From Dipetalonema caudispina (taxonomy: Eukaryota > Nematoda > Chromadorea > Rhabditida > Onchocercidae), in assembly GCA_013365325.1 (NCBI GenBank), contig JABVXV010000400.1:1-50490 (forward strand): 50,490 nucleotides of DNA, read 5' to 3'. The position numbers and the translations under genes are program-made. The notes under the pieces are model-generated. The model saw nothing but the letters and a program-made list of their open reading frames with translations. It did not search any database and was not told the origin of the DNA. Positions 13,817 through 25,808 of this stretch are shown piece after piece; the stretch's first letter is position 1, and each line of letters starts with the position of its first letter.

Positions 13817-13896
13817 CGATATGCGGACAAAAATATATTGAAATCATAAGCTACAATAGATTCCAAGCGCTTTGTAGGTCCTAAGTATTCAGACTT
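13817..13896 (-). CDS. Exon-like segment, unidentified gene
   Basis: On the minus strand a TTTGTTTTAG acceptor is followed by 26 open codons, including YLGPTKRLESIVAYDF, and then a G/GTTTACC donor. The other two frames are closed. No ATG is present, so it would be an internal exon. It is entered in phase 0, which matches the end of galactosyltransferase exon 7, so it could serve as an alternative 3' exon of that gene or belong to a separate gene. Not recognised. Confidence 0.3.
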
Positions 13897-14061
13897 CTAA
13901 AACAAACATCATCTTTGAATATTTCATTAAAGATATCAATTTCTTATAAGTCATCAAATTCCATGAGAAAATATCCCAAATGTTCAAACAGGATTAAAGA
14001 TATATGAACAACAAACTAACTTTTTAGATTTTGGAAAGTTTTGAGATTTTATAGAACTGAA

Positions 14062-17000
14062 CTAACCGAAAGGTCGCAGATGATAAATAAGATATTCCAA
14101 GACGTACATCAATGAAGAATCCACGTAATGAAATGATATTGCGTAATCACTACAACATTCTGGACCCTATAAAGAAAAGTAATAACTTGGCGAATTGTGT
14201 GCTGAATGTTGATCAAATAATATATACACTCTGAGCATGTATAACCGATCTCCGAAAACATTAAAGCTGATCAAACGGAATTAGATTAAGAATTTTCATT
14301 TCAATATTTGGAAGCCTTTAAGATGATAAAGCATTGCCAGAGACTATGATTTTCGAACAAGGACTAGAATGCCTCTGGTCTAAACTAAACGGGTAAGTTA
14401 TGAAACAATAAAAAGCAGGATAAAATTACGAAAAATTTTCATGTTAGGAAACCAGGCTGAAGGTCAGTGACAGGATAATGAGAACATTAAAGAAACAAAC
14501 CTGTTCTATAGGATAATATGTATATTGCCAGAACCAGAATTTTTTATCTACATGTCCTGGCGTCAAATGGTGTGCTGGTACGAATGGCAGAAACCTGAAA
14601 TATTGGTACATCTTCTTGTTATTATTTCAATTAAAAAACTTGTTACGCCCATCATGCAACAGCATTTATTGCAAAATCATCGAGTCAACATCCTCTTAAT
14701 AATAATTATTAACCTGTGGTGGCCTTCAGCGTCTCTCGAATCACCTGCTTTTACACCAACTTTCTCCAAACATTTTCCAATTTCTGCATCTTCGGCACCA
14801 CCTTCACTTTTCTTACACTTGTTGGGATCCTAAATTTTTGTTTCGAAATAGTCATTTCAAGATAACAATATCTTCGAAAAATTTAATGAAAATCAAGAAA
14901 GTCTCCCGTGATACCAGGATGGTCTTCTTTGGTCAATTATTCAGCCGCAAGAACAATTTAGCTCAACAAACAATTGAATCACAGATCAATCCTAACCAAT
15001 CGATCAGATATTCTCTTAATCAACCAGATCTCTTAATTCACTTCTTGAATAATGAATTAATCATCTCATCATTTTCAACGAAATCAGTATCACTCATCCA
15101 AGCATGCTAGAATTACCGGAAGCGCCTCGGTGACAAATTTTTTAAGGGCTGCTTTGGAGAGCACATAACCAGCTCCACCACTCATATAACCCTGCTTTGT
15201 GAACGGTTTAAATTTACAGCCAAACCAAACTGGTTCGTTTGGGTCATGTGCCAACAGCATGAACCTGAAATAAAATATTATGCACAAATACATTTTTAGC
15301 ATTTCAATTTACTTTTCATTTCGTATCTGCATGTCTTCAGATAAATCCATTTGTCAATCACATCACGTTTAAAGTTTCTTCCACAATGAAGGAGAATTCA
15401 GCACTTCAAGGTTCAATAAAAACAAATAAAGACAGGATCAAAAAAAGCGCCATAATATCTAGGAATATATTTGAAAAATGAGACTCTCTAGAATGAACAA
15501 ACAGTACAAGGAACCTCAAATTCTCCACGATAACGTAAGTATCATCGTCTGCTTTCATAAACCAATCATAATCGTCAAGGTAAAAATCATGCAAATATTT
15601 GAATGCTGCTTTTGTTTTGGCCCATAAATGATCACGACCCTCTGATATGTTCAAGTTTATAGACGGCAAGGATGGATCTGTTTCGGAAGACATAAATATG
15701 TACCTGTCATTGGAAGTATTTGTAATTTAAAATTCAGGTGATTTTGTAAACGATATTACTTACATTTCTTCACTATATGAAAACTTTGCAATACTAAATT
15801 TAGAATATAACAGAATATATATGAAATATTCCGATGGGAAGACACAAATGAATCTTTCCCGTCGTAGTGTTACTAGCATAATGTGCGTTTTTTACATTCT
15901 ATCATTTGTCAATCAGTGCTTTTTTAAATGAATGAAACATATTAACTGCCTAACTCTTACAAGCACTTTTAAGTTTTAAGTCTCTCTTCTTCTCTCAACC
16001 TCTTTCTAATCCAAATGCACCGTTCTCTCCCATTATAGGTTCCAAAATAAAACATAATAAATTTTTGGCGAAATATTCAAATGTGATAATGAACTAAGTG
16101 GATGAATAAAATAATGGTTATATTCAAGTTTTCATTTGTATGTTACAGCGAAGATTAACACAAAAACTTACTTCGAACAACGTCGACTCCATGTCGCTTT
16201 CACGTGTCTCGCTCTTTTCTCATGATTCTGCTTCCCCGTCAATATCCAACAGAATATTCGTACCTTTGATTCCAATAATTTTGCCACGGAATTATCATCT
16301 ATATTTCAAAATCTTTAAATAATCTTAAAAGCTTAAGAAACTGAAAGACTATTATTGAAACAAAAATATAACCTGATTAAGCCTTCTCTAGGAATTCAAG
16401 AGAAATAAACTATAATTTAAGAGATAAGGAAATACCGTCATGTAAATTGGTTCCATTTTCATGAAAAAATAACGGAGCAGTTGGTGCATTACTATCATCA
16501 ACTTCCCATTCATTATGAGCATCATGAAAGTGCCTGGAAATCCGCTGAGAATTTTGTTTAGCTTCTAGCCGAGCCATCGGTGAATTTACAACATAGTTAC
16601 CTGATAAAAGAAGAGAATAAGGGATAAGCCAAGATTAATAGTGCTTGTTTTACTATGGTTAATGCGCTCTTAGCTGCAAGCAATCTGAAGTAATCTTTTC
16701 TTTGACCAATTTAAATTTCTTTTAAGAATAATGGAACAATATACAACAACAAATAAACAAATAAAATTTCCAAAAATAAACAAAACTTCGAATGATAATA
16801 AAATTCAGGACAATAAAAATTCTAACAGATAAAAATACTTGGAGCCATATGCGAAAGGAAAAATTACCTATTTCCTTTCAGATTAGCCTTGAAGCATGGG
16901 ATAAATCTTTAGGGATCAAGAAGTAACAACTTCCCACCATTGATAATTTCAATTATTATCAATGGTAGGGAGCTATCACTTCTTTTTCCCCACAAACTTG

Positions 17001-17227
17001 CACCCAACAAACTTGCATCATATGCAATGTTTGCCAACAGACAATTTTCAATGTGAATAAAAGATTATATCAAGTTTAGACGACTGAAACCCTTTCTATT
17101 TTGATAATGATATCAAACAATATATTGAGAACTCACCCGATAGAGAAAGAAATGACAATGAAAAGCCAATGATGACACCGAATAATACGTAAAATCCGGA
17201 TGATAATAACCGCACATTAAGCAGCAT
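14062..17227 (-). CDS. C1GALT1: Glycoprotein-N-acetylgalactosamine 3-beta-galactosyltransferase (core 1 synthase), complete
   Basis: This Golgi type II membrane enzyme transfers galactose from UDP-Gal to GalNAc-Ser/Thr, making the core 1 (T antigen) O-glycan. Exons: 17137-17227, 16436-16600, 16172-16298, 15515-15703, 15117-15264, 14714-14829, 14501-14594, 14062-14166. Phases join throughout and give 344 residues (human 363). A signal-anchor segment covers about residues 9-27 and a low-complexity stem follows. The catalytic domain shows [15 protein letters not shown] and RCSK, FMSSE at 131-135, EGRDHLW at 149-155, the metal-binding KADDDTYV at 178-185, [12 protein letters not shown] at 217-228, EDAEIGKC at 253-260, PFVPAHHL, and a C-terminal ECCSD at 313-317 followed by HYVDSS and YHLRPFG. 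The start at 17227 is favoured because a TGGTTTTAG acceptor, probably for a spliced leader, lies 20 bases upstream. Confidence 0.95.
16918..16985. repeat. Imperfect hairpin inside galactosyltransferase intron 1
   Basis: The inner arms ACCATTGATAAT and ATTATCAATGGT pair perfectly around the 7-base loop 16948-16954. Outward, AAGAAGT...CTTCCC pairs imperfectly with GGGAG...CACTTCTT, extending the stem to about 30 bases with a bulge. It could be a miniature foldback element or a structured intronic RNA. Confidence 0.75.
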
Positions 17228-20200
17228 TTTTCTACCAATGGCAGCAACTAAAACCATTTGTGCATTAAAATCAATAAATGGGTAGTTTGAACATTGCTTC
17301 TGTATCAGTTCTGAAATTGGAAATAGCATTTACTGTACAAAAAAGGGATCAATTTCATTCATACCAATTCACTAGCAGAATATTTACATATCGACGAAAC
17401 AAAGCACAACGATGGATATCGATAGCTCAAGAAGTTCAACTCGAATTGTATATATCGAAGTAAAAATCTAATCAGTTTATTAACAAAAGTTTCCAAGTAT
17501 TGATTGCAACTCATCATTTTAACGATGTCGAAAGATAGAAGTAATCACTGGTGATAACTGTTCGGACTTTATCAATAGGTTAATTATTAGGACAGCTTTA
17601 CTCACCATAAGCAATGTTTGAGCAGATAAAACAAATATGTCATTTATCACTGATATTTTCTCATTCTATCTTAGTTTTTAATGTTATTAGTATCATTTAT
17701 ACTTTAAGTTTACGTTGTCCCTATTATGCTTGTTAATTTAACGATAACTGAACCACAAATATACTGCGTTTGTATTTAATTAACCAATAAATAATAACTG
17801 AAAGAATAATAATGAATAGAAAAGCCCATTTGCAGTTTTAGAATTATGATAAATTAGGATATAACATAGCTTAATCAGAAAAACTTATGCTATCAATTTA
17901 AATCATTCGTCTTGCCTCATGCAACCACAGTTCAATAACAGATTCCGATTGCAAAACGAATAAATCAATCAGATTGTGATAGCAATGAGACTTTTTTGAA
18001 TTGGAATGAAAAGTCAAAAAAAAAAAAAAAAAAATAAACAAAGTAGCTTCAGCTAGAAATATAAATGCTGGCAGTATATTTTTTGATCCATTTTCTCTTT
18101 CCTAAAACATCACACCGATAAATGCCATCTTAATCACTTATTTCTTTTAATGACTATTACTTAGTCACAAATTTACGATATAGATTGATGAGCTATAATT
18201 TAAGTGTAACTATTCTATATCAGTTGAATGGATCGGCTACTAACCCTCTTATAAAGCAATTATCCAGGCAGTCACATACCGGATGTTAGTTATTAAAATA
18301 CTTTTTTTTTTTCATAGTTTATTTATTCGACCTTTGAAATGGATCACAGAGACGATTAACAATTTCACAACTTTTCTTCCAAATTTCTACAAACAAACTG
18401 ATGTTTGATTTTCAAAATCTTATTTTTCAAACTTATAATAGATAAGCTGCACAATAGTCTCATTCATCAAAATGTAAAATGAATAGTTTATTATTACCAC
18501 ATACTAATTAGGATTAATTAAATAGGTCCAAATAATATATGATCAATTTTTCGTGCAGCAAAACAATATTTCATAATATAATGGCATATCGGATGGTATT
18601 ACATTATCTACAAAACCCTTCCATCATTTCCTGATTGCCCTAACAATTAATCAAACTGATCAAAAAACATATTATGGATGAAATCATCGAATGAATTAAA
18701 TCTCGCAAATAAAAAGGACACGAAGCTAATCAATATGGCAAAAACCTCTGAAAACATTTTGCGAAGGAAACAGAGAATGGTAGAAGTGAAATAGGAAACA
18801 CCACTATATCAGTTATTATTAACATATCAGTTTTTCATTGCTACTTTATACGACCACATCATATTTTATGAAATATGATGTTGTTGTTTAAAATTTCAGT
18901 TAGAAATCATACAAAATTTAACATCGAAGACCAAATTACTGTTTTTTTTTTTTTTTTTAATAATTAGTTCCTTGTCAACTAAATGTAATTAAGATGTGAC
19001 ATAATCTTATTCATCCAATAACAAATGGAATGTATCAATTAGATAGTTCTAATAAATTCATGATCAACTATATATACTATGCGATTATTTCTATTTATAA
19101 CTTCTAACTTCGAATAACTTACTTAACATTAAGCCATCTTTCATTGAAAATTATAAAAGTTAAAATTTGACATTTACTGTCATAAAAAGAAACTGAAATG
19201 AAACAGGATATGATGAAAGGAACAAAAGTGCAAAGGAAAAAGAGGGATTGATCGAATGCATTGTAAATTTTTTGAAATTCCAAACCATGAATGGAAATAA
19301 ACTTGTAAAATATGGATAAAAAAGTAATGAAATAGTGAAAGAGAACTTCTGCTCTATTTGAAGCTCAACAAAACTACTGACAGAAAGAAAAATTCATAAC
19401 TGATCTCTGATAAATTTCCAATTTTGTGTAAACTCTCTCTCTCTCACTCATGTTTTCCCATCTCTTCTTTTTTCACATTGTTTACATGTAATGAATTGAG
19501 CGAAAATATGATTTGTTAAAATGTCATTTTTTAATGTATCTTAAGCATACATTTGCAATCACGAGCAAATCATGCAACCATCCCGCCTTTAATTAAATTT
19601 GCAAATTTCGAAAATTGTACATCTGATAGGATTTAAAAATACTAAAAGGATGATGCGGTCGGTGTCGCAAAACGAAATATCAGCAACATATGGGATTCGT
19701 AACAGGATTTATGTGCATGAATATTATCATTTGATTTATATCTGCTAAAATTATTACTGCTGAATTTGCGTGAGAAAATATTTCGATTGTTTAAAAATTG
19801 ATGGGAAAAAAGTTATGAGAGACACATACAAATGTGCCTATTGTGAACCAGGTTGTGATAATTTTGGGCATTTTAATTTGAAATTAAGCAAATAACCTTG
19901 AAAATAATTGTTTTAAATAAATTTAATCTAAAAAATTATAGAAAAAAAAGTTCATTCTCATGAATCGAACTTGCAGTTATATGTATGAGACATTTATGAG
20001 ACATTCAACACGGATTATCAATGATAATCATTCTGAATTTGATTTGTAATGAAAAAAAAAAAAAAAAAAGACAATGAAATTTAACAGTTATAATAATATT
20101 TGTGAACAAAGAGAGGAACAAGAGGAGAATGACACATATGAGTAAATTCTTCCAAAAATTTTTCTTAAAACTTTCTTTCCTCTAGCATTCATCTCTTTGT

Positions 20201-20792
20201 ACTGTAAGCCTTCTAAATGATTAATTGTAAAAAATCTAAATATCATTTTAACACAACATGAAGATGAATCAGTGTAATCATCAGATTATTATTACGACAA
20301 GATTATTTGTTAGCAAACTTATTAACTACTGTGATTACAACAATGTTGCATTATTTCATGGCGAAAAAAAAAAAAGAAAAAAACACTAGAAATCACTGTC
20401 CATCAAATACTTCAATTTTCAACAGTCGGAATGCTATCTGCTAAAAAATGGGACAGGTTGAGGTAGCAAATTTTTCATTTCACACTTTAATATGTTACGA
20501 TATTAACCGTTCTAAAGTGTCTTACTATCCAAGATAACGAATTATTTTTTCTTCTTTTGTCTGAATTTTTAGTAACGAATAAAAAAACAGATTGAAAGAA
20601 AGTAAAAAATTTGTTCCTCAACAAGTATTTGTAAATGTGAATTTAAAAAAAATTACTAAAAATAAAGAATCAAGTTATACATACAAATTAACAGAAGGGA
20701 AGGTAATATTTAATAATGAAAATCGTACTAAAGAAATGAAAACTATGGAAATAAAATTTCTTCATATATGGTACATATATCATAATCTATTC

Positions 20793-20845
20793 GATAAATA
20801 GATTATAATGTAAATAGATTATATTTACATTATAATCTATTTATC
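20793..20845. repeat. Perfect 23-bp inverted repeat
   Basis: Bases 20793-20815 are the exact reverse complement of 20823-20845, separated by a 7-base loop. A further copy of the core ATAATCTATT lies in inverse orientation just upstream at about 20782-20791, so the locus holds three related copies of one motif. The arms are AT-rich. It resembles a small foldback element or a cruciform-forming site. Confidence 0.9.
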
Positions 20846-21235
20846 CCAACAGAAATGAATACACTAAACGAATGGAAATGAAAAAATGCTTCTCTTCTTT
20901 CCCTTCCAAACATTTACATATATGTTATGCAAATCCTACAATAATTATACGGCATTTCTAATGAAGTAATTGAAAATGATCAAAAATATAGTTGAAAGTT
21001 ATATTCATCAGCATTTTTTGCTATCGTAATATATCACCCTTTTTTTTGCGACATCGGAAAAAATTATCCTTGGCTAGAATACTGAGATATTTTGCCTTTA
21101 AAAAAATATTTGATACAACATAAGGTTAAACTTGAATGACAGCCATTGATAAGTTTCCTAAATTAGTCAAACCTATAATATATCACAGCGTCACCATTGC
21201 AGAAAGCATAAAAGTTCGATGGCAATGACTGAAAA

Positions 21236-21300
21236 TTAGTCCAGAAGTGGGTTAGCATTGATCCAAGGAATATTTTTAGAAGCATCATTTTCCAAGATCT
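21236..21300 (-). CDS. Weak candidate terminal exon, unidentified
   Basis: On the minus strand GTTTATCTTCCAG is followed by 20 open codons with an acidic, polar composition (ILENDASKNIPWINANPLLD) and TAA. No convincing upstream exon was found in the next several kilobases. Reported only because acceptor and composition look unlike the surrounding DNA. Confidence 0.18.
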
Positions 21301-23338
21301 CTGGAAGATAAACATAAGAATTACAGAATCTAAATGAAATTAGAAAAGTCAGTCAAATCAAGCGAAATTTAATGTATAAGCAGTAAATTCCGCTTTCTAT
21401 GCAGGCAAGCAAATTTCATTCTCATTAGTGTCTTTTATTTCAGTGCACATTTTCGTAGGAAAAAGTTTGATCAGAAAATTGCTTTTAATATAATTTATCA
21501 AAATTAATATCACAAGAATAATTGCTTCTCAAATTTCGCTTTCTTTTCATCGATAAATCGAAGAAAACGAAATTAAATAAGGGCAACTTAAAGTGAATTC
21601 CAAAAGAATATAATGTAGAAATCATGATGAAATAACTGCTCGTTACAAGTTACGACTATCCAACAACAAAAAAGAAAGATAAGGTACTGATAAGATCATT
21701 TCTAGGCATTATCGCATTCTATGTACAACACATCATGTAAATAATCTCATAAGTAGGTGCAATTTTTCAAACGTCATTGTTTTTCTCTGCTGATAATTTC
21801 AGCACTGGTAAGTAACTTGGAAGAATTTAATTGTTCACACGATTGGAATTTAAATCTATTAAGTGAAATATTTCGAGATAACAAGCAATCAGTTGCACAT
21901 ATGTTATAGCAGTATTTTTTTAATACCTAATTAACAAAATATTAATTTTAAGGAAAGTATGGAAGTTAATGTTTGATGATTTCAACTAAACTAAAGTGAA
22001 CTTGATAGATCTAACATATAAAAGTAGCAGAAATTTACTACTAATTTTCCACTTACTAAACTTAACACACAGTCCTTTTATAATGAAATATAACAATTGT
22101 TATGCGATAATGACTTCAATGCATTAAATGTCCTTGTCGTTGTAATTTATATCATTTGCATAAATCGAATTTTGATCCTATTCTATCTTGTTGTATACAT
22201 TTGTCTAACTAATCCTTATGAATGCAAAAAGAAATAAATTCTAGCAAAGGAAACATTTCATCGCACGTCATCTTCTATTAATATAAATTGTAAAGAATTT
22301 AAATAGAAATAAAAAAAAAAAGATTTTAAAGTTTTATTGTTAATTTTACTGTTATAAAATGCTAATATAATAATAGAAAATGATTGTTATAAATGCATTT
22401 CGTTCTATTATTTCCTTTGTTATGATAGCAATGAAAAGACAAAGCATTTCATTTCTACAATTAGTAATTACCTTCCAATACAAAAATGATATCATATTAC
22501 TCAACTTTCTTCAATACATTCGATCATATTCATTTTATGAATTTTTCATCTTTCCTCCCTTCTTTAATTCGAATTGTTATTTAGCTGTGGAAAATATGAA
22601 AAAGATTATGATTGGATAGATATAATGATGTAATGTGTAAAGGTACTATCATAATAAGTTAAGAAAAAGAAAATATTATGTCACTTGTCAAGATAATGAT
22701 ATATTGTACCAAGCTGGCTATAACCTCTCCCTTTGGTAAGTACAGCATTAATAGTCTATCCGCACATTTCATTATTATTTCCATTCAACTAATATTTTTT
22801 TAAACATTTTCCATAGTTACACAAGCGGTTATATTAAAGGGAAAAAAGTGTAGAAGCGGTATAATTTCTCTCTCTCTCTCTGATTTTTTTTTTTTTTTTG
22901 ATCTTTTGTTGGATTATTTTAGTTTCGACCTATCAATATGTCAATTTTTTCAATTCAAAGCACTGGTTTTCATTTCCTACTCCATTGTCCTTTTCTATCC
23001 TTTTTTTCTCCTCACATTTATTCCTCCTCACATCTTCATTTTCGAATTTCTTTTGTTCCTTAATTTAGCAACTTTTCATAATTCCTTCTTCTCCAATTTC
23101 AATCTAACGAGTTTACGATTTTGATTTTTTTTTTTTGTTGGAAGAATTCAAAAATGAAAATTTTCATCATCCCGAGATAAATCTTTTTAAATTTTCAGAA
23201 ATTATTACTTCTTGTGAAAAGAAAAAAAGAAGTGACTTTCAAATTGTAAAATATCAAAGTTATCCAGATGTCCGTTCCTTTTCCTCTCCATTTCTCTTCT
23301 TTGTCATTCCGCCCCATTTTCTGATGGATCTAAAGATT

Positions 23339-23786
23339 AACGATAAATTACTGATAACTGGGTACTCTCTTCCGATCTCTCCAAAGTGATCAATCTCTTC
23401 CTTCTCTCACAATCATTTACTCAATCCATACAAAAAGTCATCGATATAGAATCTCACCCCTCAACTTTTTTTCTTGAAAATTTAAACAACAGAAATGGTA
23501 ACTGTTATCAGTCAAGAAGCAACGAAATTCATACATATCACTATGATTAGAAGATGAGATATGTGAAATGAATGGCAGAAATAGATGATAACATTGGTAT
23601 CTTAACAATAAGAAATTAAATAATGCGCAATAAGGTCAACAACAGATTGGTATCATTTCAAAATAAAAACCATTTATGCCATCTAACAGACAGGATGAAA
23701 TGATCCAAACGGTATGGAATTATAACGAAAACAGCAAAGATAGAATGTCAGCGAACTTCGAAATATTTTTATTTACAAATATCAAC
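23339..23786. repeat. Dispersed repeat, copy 1
   Basis: This 448-base segment is repeated in the same orientation at 38191-38626. The copies are about 97-98% identical by eye, with roughly ten substitutions and one 12-base gap (present here around 23660-23671, absent in copy 2). It has no terminal inverted repeats and no long open frame. Confidence 0.93.
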
Positions 23787-25738
23787 CTATTTTTAGCGAC
23801 GAAAAATGGGAGAAAACGAAAGATCCCATTGAGAAGATTAAGCGTTTGTAGAACTTTTACTAATTAGAAATTGTGACAATTAAGAAGAAAATCTATTAAT
23901 TTAATTATCAGAACGAAAAAGAACGAACATGCACAGATACGAAGGATACGTTCGGTCATTGAGAAGTCTGGCGCCCTTCAAATATTAGTCAGAGGCGGTC
24001 ACTAAAGAATGAAAAGACTCTGTTCCGGATGTAATTACAATTACAAGCTTATCCTAATTACAGGTAATTACAAATTATCCTTCGATGCTTCTTACTACTA
24101 CTTCGTGGTAAAAATTTCGTGACAGAAAATTCTATCGATGAGACTGTTTGTGTGGCTTAGACGAGAAATTTTTTCCTTTCATTATTACTATTTTCCCATT
24201 GGTTCACTCCACAACTCGAATTAATTATACAAGATATTTCTTGAAAATAAATCCATAAATGGGAAATGAAGAATAAAGAATAGATAGTGGCGTATTTCCC
24301 GAAAATAATGTTTAAGTAACAAGCTCAAATAATTGGTTAGTCAGGTAAATAGCAAATTACAGGAATGAATTGTCTTTTATAAAGCTAACACTTTTTTTTT
24401 TTTAACTACAAATCAAACATTTATTTCTCTAATTGATTACACTCATTCCATAACGATGCAAATAAAGGACAAATAAAACCAACATAGAACTAACAATGCA
24501 AAAACTTTTATCAATGAAAGACAATGATAAAAGTGAAACACAAAGTCTTTACGTTAAAAAAAAAAAAAAAAAAAAAAAAAGGAAATGAAATTTCTGACGT
24601 GAATCGGACAATGAACGTTCTCTTATCAAAATTCATAGATGATCAATTAGCATCATGCAAATCTTCTATTCCTATTCTTCTTAAAATGTTATCTTGCGAT
24701 CATGTCGTTAAGAAATATGAGTATCATGACGCTCTATGGTCTATGGTTTACTTGGTCAAGCTGATCTAAAGTACTTCATCTAAGTCATAGCTTTAAAGGT
24801 ATATCTTTCTATCAAAGTGATATGAACCATACCATTTGATGAGGGTAGATGTAACTTGAGGTGTTTATTAAATTTCATTTCACATTGAAGAATTTTTGCT
24901 ACATCTCTTCCAAACCTTTTCTTTTATCTATAGAGCTGAGTAAGATATTCGGCTGAATAAGTCAGTAGCTGATCTCAAAGATCTCGAAATTGTCTATTCA
25001 TTATAACTATTTTTTCCATCCCATCATGATCTAAGTAGTAATCTCAAGGGACAATCTTTTTCCATGCATTGCGGCACACATCTCTTCATCTAAAATTGTT
25101 TACAAATCAAAATAAACTATTTATCAGCAAATGTGAATATTTCAGTTAAAAAAGCCACTGCAAAAAAAAAAGAAGAAAACATCCGTATTTCACAACCAAA
25201 ACTAATAAATATTTTCTAATGTTCTGAACAAAGAATTTATTTGAAAGAATCCTAATTACATTTAAAGTTCAACAACATATGTTTAATTCCTACAGCTGCT
25301 ATCCTTGCTGTCCCACTTTCATACCTCTTCAAATTGTACACTCTATGAAATGTTTCTCTCATACTTCAAAGCTCATTAAATGTATTTCATCGCCAGATTT
25401 TTCCTAGCTGATATTTGATAAGAAATGAAAGAATCATTCCATTTGTCCCTGTCATTCAACTTTTCGGAAATGATCGGGTAAGAATCAATTCTGTGTAATT
25501 GTGAAACAAAACAAGTTAGCTATGGGGAACTATTAACTAAGAAGACGTAGAAATTAACATTCACAACTACGATCAAGAAAATTTTCATCATTTCCAAATA
25601 TCATCAAACAATCTATATAATAAAAATTTTGTTACCAGTTTTAATTTATTATTGAAAATTTGAAATGCAAAAATTAGACTTAATTGAACCTCACCCTCAA
25701 TACATAATAATCATCCCCAACAGGCTTAGAAAATTTTG

Positions 25739-25808
25739 TATATTATGACTATTTAGAATATATTCACTCCAAACTTCGGTTGAATACATTCCAGATAGTC
25801 ATAATGTA
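25739..25808. ncRNA. Candidate structured RNA hairpin (microRNA-precursor-like shape)
   Basis: Arms 25739-25766 and 25781-25808 pair at 24 of 28 positions around a 14-base loop, 70 bases in all. Two of the four mismatches are G-U wobbles in plus-strand RNA and the other two would be wobbles in minus-strand RNA. The size fits a nematode pre-miRNA, but expression is unknown and it could equally be a small inverted-repeat element. Confidence 0.3.

Larger units (their letters stand above)
17248..23338. other. Gene-poor region, left part
   Basis: No exon with recognisable homology was found. It contains poly-A/T runs, a CT run at 19433-19445, a TC run at 22867-22881, an 11-bp hairpin at 18856-18881, the strong hairpin at 20793-20845 and one weak terminal-exon candidate on the minus strand at 21236-21300. 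The short open frames present are AT-driven. Confidence 0.5.

Noticed and set aside
23940..24030. Slightly GC-richer island that could be an exon
   Set aside because: All frames are interrupted within about 15-20 codons and no splice pair fits.
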